Shown: piece by piece, positions 27,101 through 33,102 of the stretch
Layout of the letters: every line of letters starts with the position of its first letter
How positions within the stretch are numbered: position 1 is the stretch's first letter
Source of the DNA: Thermodesulfobium acidiphilum
Lineage (GTDB): Bacteria > Thermodesulfobiota > Thermodesulfobiia > Thermodesulfobiales > Thermodesulfobiaceae
Assembly: GCF_003057965.1 (NCBI RefSeq)
Contig: NZ_CP020921.1
Span: 243,501-307,500, forward strand
Reading direction: 5' to 3'
DNA length: 64,000 nucleotides
The notes under the pieces: generated by a model
The model's database searches: none
Seen by the model: only the letters and a program-made list of their open reading frames with translations
Told to the model about the DNA's origin: nothing
Position numbers and translations under genes: made by a program

Positions 27101-27529
27101 ATCTATCAATTTTTCTCTATCAATTTCTACGTTTTTTTTCAAAAAAAGACTTTGAAAATTTTTTTCTTTGGGAGAGAGTACTGCCTTTGTAGAACTTATC
27201 AGCACAGAATATTTCTTTTGAGCAATTATTCTTTGGGAAATTATTCTAAAGGACGGGGAGAGTCTTTCTCCAAAGAGGATGTCCCAGGCTGGATACAACG
27301 AAAAATTAATCTCTTCTTCTGAATTAGTATTCGAATTCCTTTTGAGCAAATTGTAAGCGTCTTGAGAGATTTTCTCATTTTTATATACAAAAAGAGCTTT
27401 TTTGTTTTTTTGTGAAAAATAGTATGCGAGGAACAAGGACGTTTCAAATTGTACGTTGATTATATTACTTTTATAATTTGTGATACATTTTTCAAGAACC
27501 TTGTTAAATAATTCATCCAAAAATTTCAA
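24191..27529 (-). CDS. mfd: Transcription-repair coupling factor Mfd
   Basis: Mfd removes stalled RNA polymerase and recruits UvrA. The 1112-aa protein has a UvrB-like N-terminal module, the polymerase-interacting domain (YNDLVVHRDHGIGRFIGL, around residue 465), and RecG-like translocase motors. Walker A is ADAGFGKTE, and Walker B is DEEQKFG. QLRGRVGRS and a C-terminal TRCF domain follow. It starts on TTG 27529 with GAGGAAAG upstream. It converges with the RimI-like gene. Confidence 0.95.
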   Translation of the reverse strand: MKFLDELFNKVLEKCITNYKSNIINVQFETSLFLAYYFSQKNKKALFVYKNEKISQDAYNLLKRNSNTNSEEEINFSLYPAWDILFGERLSPSFRIISQRIIAQKKYSVLISSTKAVLSPKEKNFQSLFLKKNVEIDREKLIDLLSKNYTRKSLCELPGEFAVRGMLLDVFPFYSENPVRLIFSDNTINAIKYFNPEDQRTLREIESFDLIVIETLKFSPDEKEKIRRFFNALSKEERNIISEEITNIENDTNFYGIENYLYFKNDLKSILDDFNMVFFVDKDQVQSEITRLLQEIKKLRSFQIENKIYVKIPSFIYNLFRDPENLFAEDFNTKERSKDIVDFNPELIKPLVKEVRAAPPLPRGGTENIKNTLNWYLNANYTVEVSMNHIPNCLKDLENPQLIFSEKRYPAGIEILGIDKKLAKKYSIRENLIIFTSQEFSTIQTKEKTTRRKSISSLQELQYNDLVVHRDHGIGRFIGLKLMNFTKVQREYAQILYKDDDILYIPVEEFTRLSKYIGPDDAELSSLRSNDWTSKKKRAKDFAEKIAHEIVFIEASRRNVQRPIYSNTKDPTMEELELKESFGYDETPDQERAIEDVFLDMSKPYPMDRLIVADAGFGKTEIAIRAAYRAVLASRQVALLAPTTLLADQHYRTFKNRFDPLGVRVEVLSRISKSGNKNKILKDLKENKIDIIIGTHSLLSKNIKFKNLGLLIIDEEQKFGVMQKEQFKKIRTELDVLSLSATPIPRTLNMALSGLRDISTIFTPPKNRMPIRSIVSVFKDVIVREAILRELDRGGQIFVVDARISNLNNLKEKIENIVGNVSCAILHGQKSPQEISTTLERFLNKEIDLLISTAILESGLDIPEVNTIIINNADLFGLSELYQLRGRVGRSFKQGYAYFLYSSDKRITEDAKRRLETIQRNSSLVSGFNISLKDMEIRGTGNVLGTEQHGHMENIGVELFTEMIAEELARIRGTVKEFTKIKAEIELYIDKNYINEEGLRIDLYKRLQKVESEEELFSLQEEIEDRFGKMPKELSNLFLLTLIKLKATKIGIKELNILKDSIKIAPNNNEYIEKIKKSGFFVKATKEEIVIRPSSPADSFGFAISLLSLLSS

Positions 27530-27569
27530 TTAAACTTTCCTCTTTCTAATTTTCTTTTCTTAGTGATCT

Positions 27570-28148
27570 TTAAGGAGAAACCTTAACTTTCCCACATTTC
27601 ATAAGAGCTTCGTTTTCTCCTTTTTCAAGAAATATCTCAAGGCACGTAGCAACACTTTCAAATATTTTGGGAAGACATGAAAGCTCAGTATTGTCAAAAT
27701 TTGAAAGGACCCAGTCTCTTGCTTTTACTCCCTCTTTTCTTCCTATACCAATTTTTATCCTTGGAATCAATTGAGTTCCAAGTTCTTCTATAATTGATTG
27801 CATTCCCTTGTGTCCTGCTGAACTACCCTTTGACCTAAATCTGATTGTTTTAAACTCTAAATCTAGATCATCATATATGACTATTATATTTTTGTGATCA
27901 ATTTTATAAAAATCCGATACTTTTCTTACTGCAATTCCAGATCTATTCATATACGTATCGGGTTTGAGAAATATCAAATTATTGATTTTTTCTTCAAATT
28001 TTGAAAAATTAAAACCAAGATTTTCAAATAAGAAATCTAAAAATAGAAAACCAACGTTGTGTCTGGTTAAAGTATATTCTTTCCCTATGTTTCCAAGACC
28101 TACTATTAAATATAGCTCTTGTTTTGATGACAACCTGGTTAAGTTCAT
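27570..28148 (-). CDS. pth: Peptidyl-tRNA hydrolase
   Basis: Pth frees tRNA from prematurely released peptidyl-tRNA. The 192-aa protein shows VGLGNIGKEYTLTRHNVGF with the catalytic His, KPDTYMNRSG with the conserved Asn, and SAGHKGMQSI. An N-terminal extension of about 10 residues precedes the usual LIVGLGN start. Its ATG overlaps the end of the exchanger gene upstream by 4 bp. It lies just upstream of mfd, a common bacterial neighbour. Confidence 0.94.
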   Translation of the reverse strand: MNLTRLSSKQELYLIVGLGNIGKEYTLTRHNVGFLFLDFLFENLGFNFSKFEEKINNLIFLKPDTYMNRSGIAVRKVSDFYKIDHKNIIVIYDDLDLEFKTIRFRSKGSSAGHKGMQSIIEELGTQLIPRIKIGIGRKEGVKARDWVLSNFDNTELSCLPKIFESVATCLEIFLEKGENEALMKCGKVKVSP

Positions 28149-29131
28149 AATCTAACTCCAAAATTTAGAGATATCAGGATATAGATAATGTAAAAAATAA
28201 AGTTTAGAAACAATAATTTTGGATTTATGGCCCCATTTTTAATAAGAAAATATAAGTATAATGAGGAAAGAATTGTTACTGAACACAAAGCGATAGCCTT
28301 TTCATCCAACTGCCATGAACTTAAGATTAGACCTGCCATTATAGGAAAAGAAGATTGGAATACCATTGCGCCTGTAATGTTTGATATGGCAAGATGATCT
28401 TTTCCTTTAATCACCCAGGAAATTGAGTTAAACTTTTCTGGTAGTTCGGTAGCTATGGGTGAGAATATTGCGGAAACAATAAAAGGATTTAACCCAATAA
28501 TATTCGATACAGATTCAATGCTGTTTACAAAAAAGTAAGATGATAATAAAATACCACACAGGCCAATTCCTAGTTGTAAAAATACCATTAGGTTGCCAGG
28601 GTCTTTTGATGTAGAAATTAAAAGAAGGTGCAGGTCTTCTTCTTCAAATCCCTCGTCTCTTTTAAAAACTGTATATAGATAAAATAAGTAAGAAATTAGA
28701 AAAAAAATTGCAAAAAAATACTTTAATTTGATTGAAAAAATTGATATTAACAGCGCTAGAGAGAAGTTAAATATAAAAAATTTTATGTCTAAAAGAATTG
28801 CCTCTTTTTTAAAATTGAGATTTTTATTGCCTTTTCTAAAAAGAGCAGGCAGCGCTAGGAGAGAAAAGGTTAGAGTTGATAGCATGAGCGGCGCACCTAA
28901 GATTGCTCCTATACCAATTCCTTCTCTAGAAGCAAGGGTAGGTAAGGTTAAAAGGGCTATTATCGGTATAATTGTTTCGGGAAGGGCAGTTGAAACAGCA
29001 CTAAACACGCTTCCAACTACAGAATGCCCAAAATTTAAATTTTTTCCGAGCCACTCTACAGCATTCGTAAAGAGTTCACAAAATGCCAATATAGCAAGCA
29101 AAGATAAAATTAAAGTCAAAAGTTCCATCAT
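28145..29131 (-). CDS. Sodium/calcium exchanger-family membrane protein (CaCA)
   Basis: This membrane protein of about 328 aa has around ten hydrophobic segments and two inverted alpha-repeat motifs. The first carries GSVFSAVSTALPET near residue 40 and the second carries SAIFSPIATELPE near residue 220. Both hold the Glu residues that bind the cation in this superfamily. It probably exports Ca2+ or a related cation in exchange for Na+ or H+. Start ATG 29131 (TTG 29134 also possible); no clear ribosome-binding site. Confidence 0.85.
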   Translation of the reverse strand: MMELLTLILSLLAILAFCELFTNAVEWLGKNLNFGHSVVGSVFSAVSTALPETIIPIIALLTLPTLASREGIGIGAILGAPLMLSTLTFSLLALPALFRKGNKNLNFKKEAILLDIKFFIFNFSLALLISIFSIKLKYFFAIFFLISYLFYLYTVFKRDEGFEEEDLHLLLISTSKDPGNLMVFLQLGIGLCGILLSSYFFVNSIESVSNIIGLNPFIVSAIFSPIATELPEKFNSISWVIKGKDHLAISNITGAMVFQSSFPIMAGLILSSWQLDEKAIALCSVTILSSLYLYFLIKNGAINPKLLFLNFIFYIIYILISLNFGVRL

Positions 29132-29148
29132 CAAAGTTTAGAGCTTTT

Positions 29149-29601
29149 TTATACCTTCCTGATCATTGCTACCTCATCGCAATCAGGAAACTTTGGGCAC
29201 TTTACACATTCAGACCATATCTTTTGGGGGAGATGCGACTTATCTAATATTTCGAACCCTAATGATTTAAAAAAAACTACCTGATACGTCAAAGCAAATA
29301 CCTTTTTTAGCTTAAGTTGCCTTGCTTCTTCGATCAAAAAATTTACTATTTCTTTCCCTAATCCCCTTTTCTGATAATCACTGTTTACACACAAGCTTCT
29401 TATCTCTGCGATGTCTTCCCAAAAAATATGAAGTGCACCGCACCCGCAGATTTTATCATCGATTTCTAACACACAAAAGTCTCTTATAGATTCATAAATA
29501 TCTGAAAGAGGCCTTATGAGCATTAGATTCTGTTTCGCAAAGCTTTCTATTAATGCCTTTATTACTTTTGCATCGTCGATTCTGGCTTTTCTAATAATAA
29601 T
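29149..29601 (-). CDS. ArgA-like GNAT N-acetyltransferase, probably with an AUU start
   Basis: The protein resembles short ArgA-type N-acetylglutamate synthases: IRKARIDDAKVIKALIE, then LIRPLSDIYESIRDF, the acetyl-CoA loop YQKRGLGKEIV, and a Cys-containing C-terminus (CVKCPKFPDC). The conserved beta-1 strand lies upstream of the first ATG (29523). The only starts in frame there are ATT or ATA. ATT 29601-29599 lies 6 nt after a perfect AGGAGG (29613-29608). I therefore give a 150-aa product with an AUU start. It follows acpS by 16 bp. Confidence 0.8.
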   Translation of the reverse strand: MIIRKARIDDAKVIKALIESFAKQNLMLIRPLSDIYESIRDFCVLEIDDKICGCGALHIFWEDIAEIRSLCVNSDYQKRGLGKEIVNFLIEEARQLKLKKVFALTYQVVFFKSLGFEILDKSHLPQKIWSECVKCPKFPDCDEVAMIRKV

Positions 29602-29607
29602 TTTTGT

Positions 29608-29613
29608 CCTCCT
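29608..29613 (-). promoter_or_regulatory. Shine-Dalgarno that decides a non-canonical AUU start
   Basis: The perfect AGGAGG on the minus strand is placed for the ATT at 29601. The spacer is ACAAAA. The nearest ATG is 84 nt downstream of it and cannot be served by this site. Confidence 0.75.
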
Positions 29614-29617
29614 AAAA

Positions 29618-29980
29618 TTAATTATTTTTTGTAATCAGAGCAATTGCTACCGAACAATCCTTTTCGTGTGATATAGAAACCATTATCTCTAAACTAGATA
29701 AGTCTAAATCTTTTGAATATATCTTTACAGTTACTCCTTCATCTTTTTTGCCAATTATTTCTATCTGTTTCATCTTTAATTTTATAAAACAGTGTTGATA
29801 AATGGCTTTTATACAAGCTTCTTTTGCTGCAAACCTTGCAGAAAGACATTCTATATAAGATTTCTTGCTTAGACAATATTCTATCTCACTTTTTGTATAT
29901 ATTTTTTCCAGAAATTTAGACTTGTATTTATTAATTGCTCTTTCTATTCGTTTGTTGTTAACTATATCAATCCCTATCAT
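29618..29980 (-). CDS. acpS: Holo-[acyl-carrier-protein] synthase AcpS
   Basis: AcpS transfers 4'-phosphopantetheine from CoA to acyl carrier protein. The 120-aa protein has the metal-binding Asp in MIGIDIV, the FAAKEA motif with its Glu, and ends SISHEKDCSVAIA. It overlaps the upstream unknown gene by 14 bp. Length is normal for bacterial AcpS. Confidence 0.93.
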   Translation of the reverse strand: MIGIDIVNNKRIERAINKYKSKFLEKIYTKSEIEYCLSKKSYIECLSARFAAKEACIKAIYQHCFIKLKMKQIEIIGKKDEGVTVKIYSKDLDLSSLEIMVSISHEKDCSVAIALITKNN

Positions 29981-30395
29981 TTTTCTCCTTTGTATTCCTT
30001 ATTTTTTTAGGATCAAGAAGCTCCCTTTCATTAAGATTTATGTAAGGAAATAGCTTTTCGGTAATTTGAGGTACATAAATGATAGCTTCTTTTTTTGTAT
30101 TTTTGAAAAAGTTTCTAAGTTTATTAATTGTTTCACAGTTCTTGTCGTCAGAATCTAACATTTGTAAAAATTTTGAATTCTTTAAAAGAAAATCTTTGAA
30201 CTCAACTTGCTCATTACTTTTTTTCCAGAGCGTTCTTAATTCTTTTATTTCTAAGCCAGGTAGATTCTTTTCAATATATGCAATAGCAAATTCTATAACA
30301 AAAAAGCTTGAACTATCAAGCGGGCACAACATAGAATATAGTAAAAGATAATCCTCAAGAGCATTTAAAAACAGATGTGAAATTTTGTAATTCAT
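29967..30395 (-). CDS. Protein of unknown function
   Basis: I do not recognise this 142-aa protein. It is mostly helical and charged toward the C-terminus, and has no signal peptide, membrane segment or known catalytic motif. Near the N-terminus lies a YLLLYSMLCPLDSSSFFV stretch. It starts at an ATG 147 bp from the divergent infC start and overlaps acpS, so it is probably the first gene of the acpS-GNAT-exchanger-pth-mfd run. Confidence 0.6.
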   Translation of the reverse strand: MNYKISHLFLNALEDYLLLYSMLCPLDSSSFFVIEFAIAYIEKNLPGLEIKELRTLWKKSNEQVEFKDFLLKNSKFLQMLDSDDKNCETINKLRNFFKNTKKEAIIYVPQITEKLFPYINLNERELLDPKKIRNTKEKNDRD

Positions 30396-30429
30396 AATTT
30401 ATATTATTATAGATTATAAGAATTAATTG

Positions 30430-30458
30430 TTGTTATTTTTTTTATTTTTTCGTATAAT
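30430..30458 (+). promoter_or_regulatory. Promoter of infC-rpmI-rplT operon
   Basis: TTGTTA (30430-30435) and a perfect TATAAT (30453-30458) are separated by 17 bp. Initiation near 30465 would give an infC leader of about 77 nt. A second TATAAT at 30490-30495 lacks a good -35 box. Confidence 0.55.
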
Positions 30459-30541
30459 CAAATATATTTTAATTTGGGTTGTCTTTGTTTATAATTTAAG
30501 TTAAAATTGTCGTCTTATATCTAAATTCGGAGGTGAATGTT

Positions 30542-31084
30542 ATAAGTAAAGAATATGCCGTTAATGAGGAGATCCAGATCTATCCAAGCGTTAGACTGAT
30601 AGATGTGGATGGACAGCAGCTAGGCGTTCAGTCTACAGAAGAAGCTCTTAGACTGGCAAGGGCAAAGGGTAGCGATCTGGTCCTAATTGCTCCTCATGGA
30701 AGCCCCCCAGTAGCAAGAATAATGGATTATGGGAAATTTAGGTTTGAGCAATCAAAAAAAGAAAAATCTCAAAGAAAACATCAGAGACAGACTGTTGTTA
30801 AAGAAGTTCGCTTAAGGCCTGCTATAGGCGAAAACGATCTTCTTACTAAGGCAAAAGCTGCACAAGACTTCATTAACGAGGGCAATAAGGTTAAGTTGAG
30901 CGTTATCTTTAGAGGACGTGAAATGATCCACATGAATCAGGGTATAGATCTTGTCAACAGATTTTTCGCTTTACTTAAAAATGCTGTTATGGAAAAACTT
31001 CCTGAGGTCGAAAGCGAGAAACACCTTGTAGCAATAATCGGCCCTGCTAAAATAAAGCAGAAAACAGAAAAAAAGGAGGGTTGA
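30542..31084 (+). CDS. infC: Translation initiation factor IF-3, probably with an AUA start
   Basis: IF-3 keeps 30S subunits apart from 50S and proofreads start codons. The protein is about 180 aa and shows SKEYAVNEEI, VRLIDVDGQQLGV, the family signature MDYGKFRFEQSKKEKSQR and KLSVIFRGREM. Family members begin at I-S-K-x-x. Here I-S-K is encoded by ATA AGT AAA, with GGAGG (30529-30533) ending 8 nt before ATA. An in-frame GTG at 30533 overlaps the Shine-Dalgarno and is an unlikely start. Rare starts in infC are a known autoregulatory feature. Confidence 0.9.
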   Translation: MSKEYAVNEEIQIYPSVRLIDVDGQQLGVQSTEEALRLARAKGSDLVLIAPHGSPPVARIMDYGKFRFEQSKKEKSQRKHQRQTVVKEVRLRPAIGENDLLTKAKAAQDFINEGNKVKLSVIFRGREMIHMNQGIDLVNRFFALLKNAVMEKLPEVESEKHLVAIIGPAKIKQKTEKKEG

Positions 31085-31087
31085 AGG

Positions 31088-31294
31088 ATGCCTAAAATGA
31101 AAACTTGTAGAGCAGCAGCAAAGAGGTTTAGAGTGACGGGTTCTGGTAAAATAATAAGAAGACAGCAGAATAGGAGTCACCTCCTTTTTCATAAGAGCCC
31201 AAAGAGGAAGAGAAGACTTGCAAAGACGTTAGTAGTTTCGAGCTCCGATTTGCCAAGATTGATGTCTCAACTTCCATATCATAGTGTAAATTAG
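31088..31294 (+). CDS. rpmI: Ribosomal protein bL35
   Basis: The 68-aa basic protein begins MPKMKTCRAAAKRFRVTGSG and has the HLLFHKSPKRKRRL motif typical of bL35. It sits between infC and rplT, the conserved order, with a gap of only 3 bp after infC. Confidence 0.96.
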   Translation: MPKMKTCRAAAKRFRVTGSGKIIRRQQNRSHLLFHKSPKRKRRLAKTLVVSSSDLPRLMSQLPYHSVN

Positions 31295-31318
31295 GTTTTT
31301 AATTATAGGAGGAAAAGT

Positions 31319-31666
31319 ATGCGCGTTAAAGGTGGCTTTGTGACACGTAGACGTCACAAGAAAGTTTTGAAAATGACTAGAGGTTTTAGGGGTTCTTTAC
31401 ATAGATTATATAGAACCGCTAATCAGCACTTGTTGCATGCCCTAAAATATGCTTTTGTAGACAGAAGAAGAAAAAAGAGAGAGTTCAGGAGTTTGTGGAT
31501 CGTAAGGATCAACGCAGCCGTTAGAGAATATGGTCTTTCGTATAGTAAATTTATGAATGCATTAAAAAAATCAGGACTTGATATGGACAGAAAGGTGCTG
31601 GCTCAAATGGCGCTGTCTTATCCTGAACAATTTAAGAAGGTAGTTATGAAAGTTAAGGAAATGTAA
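31319..31666 (+). CDS. rplT: Ribosomal protein bL20
   Basis: The 115-aa protein shows [17 protein letters not shown], the [21 protein letters not shown] segment, and [13 protein letters not shown]. It binds 23S rRNA early in 50S assembly and in several bacteria represses its own operon through the leader. The spacing to rpmI is 24 bp with AGGAGG. Confidence 0.96.
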   Translation: MRVKGGFVTRRRHKKVLKMTRGFRGSLHRLYRTANQHLLHALKYAFVDRRRKKREFRSLWIVRINAAVREYGLSYSKFMNALKKSGLDMDRKVLAQMALSYPEQFKKVVMKVKEM

Positions 31667-31670
31667 GTTT

Positions 31671-32456
31671 GTGAACGTAGACTTCGCATCACGGTCTAAG
31701 ATAAAAGAATTGCTCAGAATGAAAAAGTCTGGGCAATTTATTTTTTTTGAAGGAATTCATGCGCTTGAAGAAGCTCTTTTGGCAAATTATGTTCCTGAAT
31801 ATATTCTTATAAAGGACACCGATACTCTGGAGAAAAAATTTTTTAAAGTTAAAATTTTAGAAACATTTCTTGAAAAGTTAAGATTTCTTGTAGTTAAAGA
31901 AGATGTGATTAAAAGGCTTTCGAGCGAGAGCTCCCCAACAGGAATTATTAGTGTAGGGAATTTACCTCAAGAGAAGATTTTTGGTCCTGCTCCATGGATT
32001 TATCTTGATAAAATTCAGGATCCTGGTAATCTTGGAACCATATTAAGAGGATCTCTTGCATTTGAGTGCGGGGGCATATTTTTATCTGAAGACTCGTGCA
32101 ATATTTATAACCCAAAGGTTATAAGATCTTCTGCGGGGGCATTTTTTAAGGTTCCGTTTAAAAAGAAAAATTTTAGCGATATTGTTAGAGATATGGATAC
32201 AAGTTTGAAGGTATTTTCTTTTTCTCCGAGAGCAGAGAAACCATTTTTTTCGTACAGTTACGATGGTAGCTGCCTGCTTGTCTTTGGCAATGAGGGCAAA
32301 GGAATTAGCAGTGAGATTGAGAAGCTGTCTTACAAAACAGTTTATATACCTACTCAAAACGTAGAATCCCTGAATGTGGCTATGTGTGTGAATATTGTTC
32401 TTTCATTTTTGTACTTTAAAAAAATAAATGCTTTAATTCTTGGTGAAAAGCTCTAA
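31671..32456 (+). CDS. TrmH/SpoU-family RNA 2'-O-methyltransferase
   Basis: The 261-aa protein has an N-terminal substrate-binding domain and a SPOUT catalytic domain. Motif 1 is DKIQDPGNLGTILRGS, motif 2 is LLVFGNEGKGIS, and motif 3 is IPTQNVESLNVAMCVNIVL. These use S-adenosylmethionine to methylate ribose in rRNA or tRNA. It starts on GTG 31671, 4 bp after rplT. Location next to rplT is common for members related to 23S G2251 or tRNA methylases; the target base is not assignable. Confidence 0.88.
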   Translation: MNVDFASRSKIKELLRMKKSGQFIFFEGIHALEEALLANYVPEYILIKDTDTLEKKFFKVKILETFLEKLRFLVVKEDVIKRLSSESSPTGIISVGNLPQEKIFGPAPWIYLDKIQDPGNLGTILRGSLAFECGGIFLSEDSCNIYNPKVIRSSAGAFFKVPFKKKNFSDIVRDMDTSLKVFSFSPRAEKPFFSYSYDGSCLLVFGNEGKGISSEIEKLSYKTVYIPTQNVESLNVAMCVNIVLSFLYFKKINALILGEKL

Positions 32457-32489
32457 ATTAAAAATTTGTATAACTCGATGGAGGGGAGT

Positions 32490-33002
32490 ATGAAGAGGAT
32501 AAAGTGGTACGTTTATCTTATTTTTATTTTGCTTGTGTGCCTTGTTGTTTCAAATGTCTACTGGATATTTAATACAAAATCTATTAAAGAAAATCTTGAT
32601 AAAAATTGTCAAAGTAACCTTGAAAGCGTTAGAGAAGAATTACAAAATAAGTTTTTTACCGATAGCAAAGATTTTTTGATTGATATTGCAATACCATTAA
32701 CCTATTTTGTTAGAGATAGTCTTCAGTCGAATAGAACTTATCAAGTTGGGGAATGCTTCAACCAAATTGTAAAGAATAAAGGCTTTAAAGAAATTAGCTT
32801 TGTAAGTGGCGATAAAATCCAGATATCAACTAATAAAAAATATGAAGATTCTGTCTTTTCGAAACTTTATCCAGAGCAGTTTGCGAGTTTTCAGAAAATA
32901 ACAGTTGTAAGCGATCAAGGAAAGATTTTTGTAGTATCTCCTGTTATGAACGTTAATGAAAAAATTGGATTCATAATAATTTCTTATGTTTTATCTCAAT
33001 AA
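32490..33002 (+). CDS. Single-pass membrane protein with an extracytoplasmic sensor-like domain
   Basis: I cannot assign this 170-aa protein to a family. It has one N-terminal membrane segment (about residues 8-28) and an extracytoplasmic part of about 140 residues beginning with a helix rich in N/E/K. The mid part (FVRDSLQSNRTYQV) and a C-terminal beta-rich stretch are reminiscent of a small Cache/PAS-like sensor with no output domain. It starts at ATG 32490 behind GGAGGGGAG. It is 101 bp upstream of cstA and could sense a ligand for it, though that is an inference. Confidence 0.6.
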   Translation: MKRIKWYVYLIFILLVCLVVSNVYWIFNTKSIKENLDKNCQSNLESVREELQNKFFTDSKDFLIDIAIPLTYFVRDSLQSNRTYQVGECFNQIVKNKGFKEISFVSGDKIQISTNKKYEDSVFSKLYPEQFASFQKITVVSDQGKIFVVSPVMNVNEKIGFIIISYVLSQ

Positions 33003-33057
33003 GTACTAATAGATATGTGATAAAATATTTAAAGCTTTTTATTTTTGCCTAATAAAT

Positions 33058-33066
33058 AAGGAGGGA
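33058..33066 (+). promoter_or_regulatory. Strong Shine-Dalgarno for a leader ORF before cstA
   Basis: AAGGAGGGA sits 6 nt before TTG 33073 and too far (about 36 nt) from the cstA GTG at 33103. It therefore marks a separate short frame. Confidence 0.5.
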
Positions 33067-33072
33067 GAAATT

Positions 33073-33099
33073 TTGCTAATTTTTTTTAAGGGGGTTTGA
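33073..33099 (+). CDS. Putative 8-residue leader peptide upstream of cstA
   Basis: TTG 33073 starts an 8-codon frame, MLIFFKGV, ending with TGA at 33097-33099. That stop is 3 nt before the cstA GTG and overlaps its AAGGGGG ribosome-binding site. The arrangement would let translation of the leader couple to or expose cstA. No amino-acid bias suggests attenuation. It may also be incidental. Confidence 0.4.
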   Translation: MLIFFKGV

Positions 33100-33102
33100 A
33101 AA

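Noticed and set aside
30533..30541. GTG 30533 as the infC start codon
   Set aside because: It overlaps the GGAGGTG ribosome-binding site, and family members begin at the I-S-K codon nine bases later.
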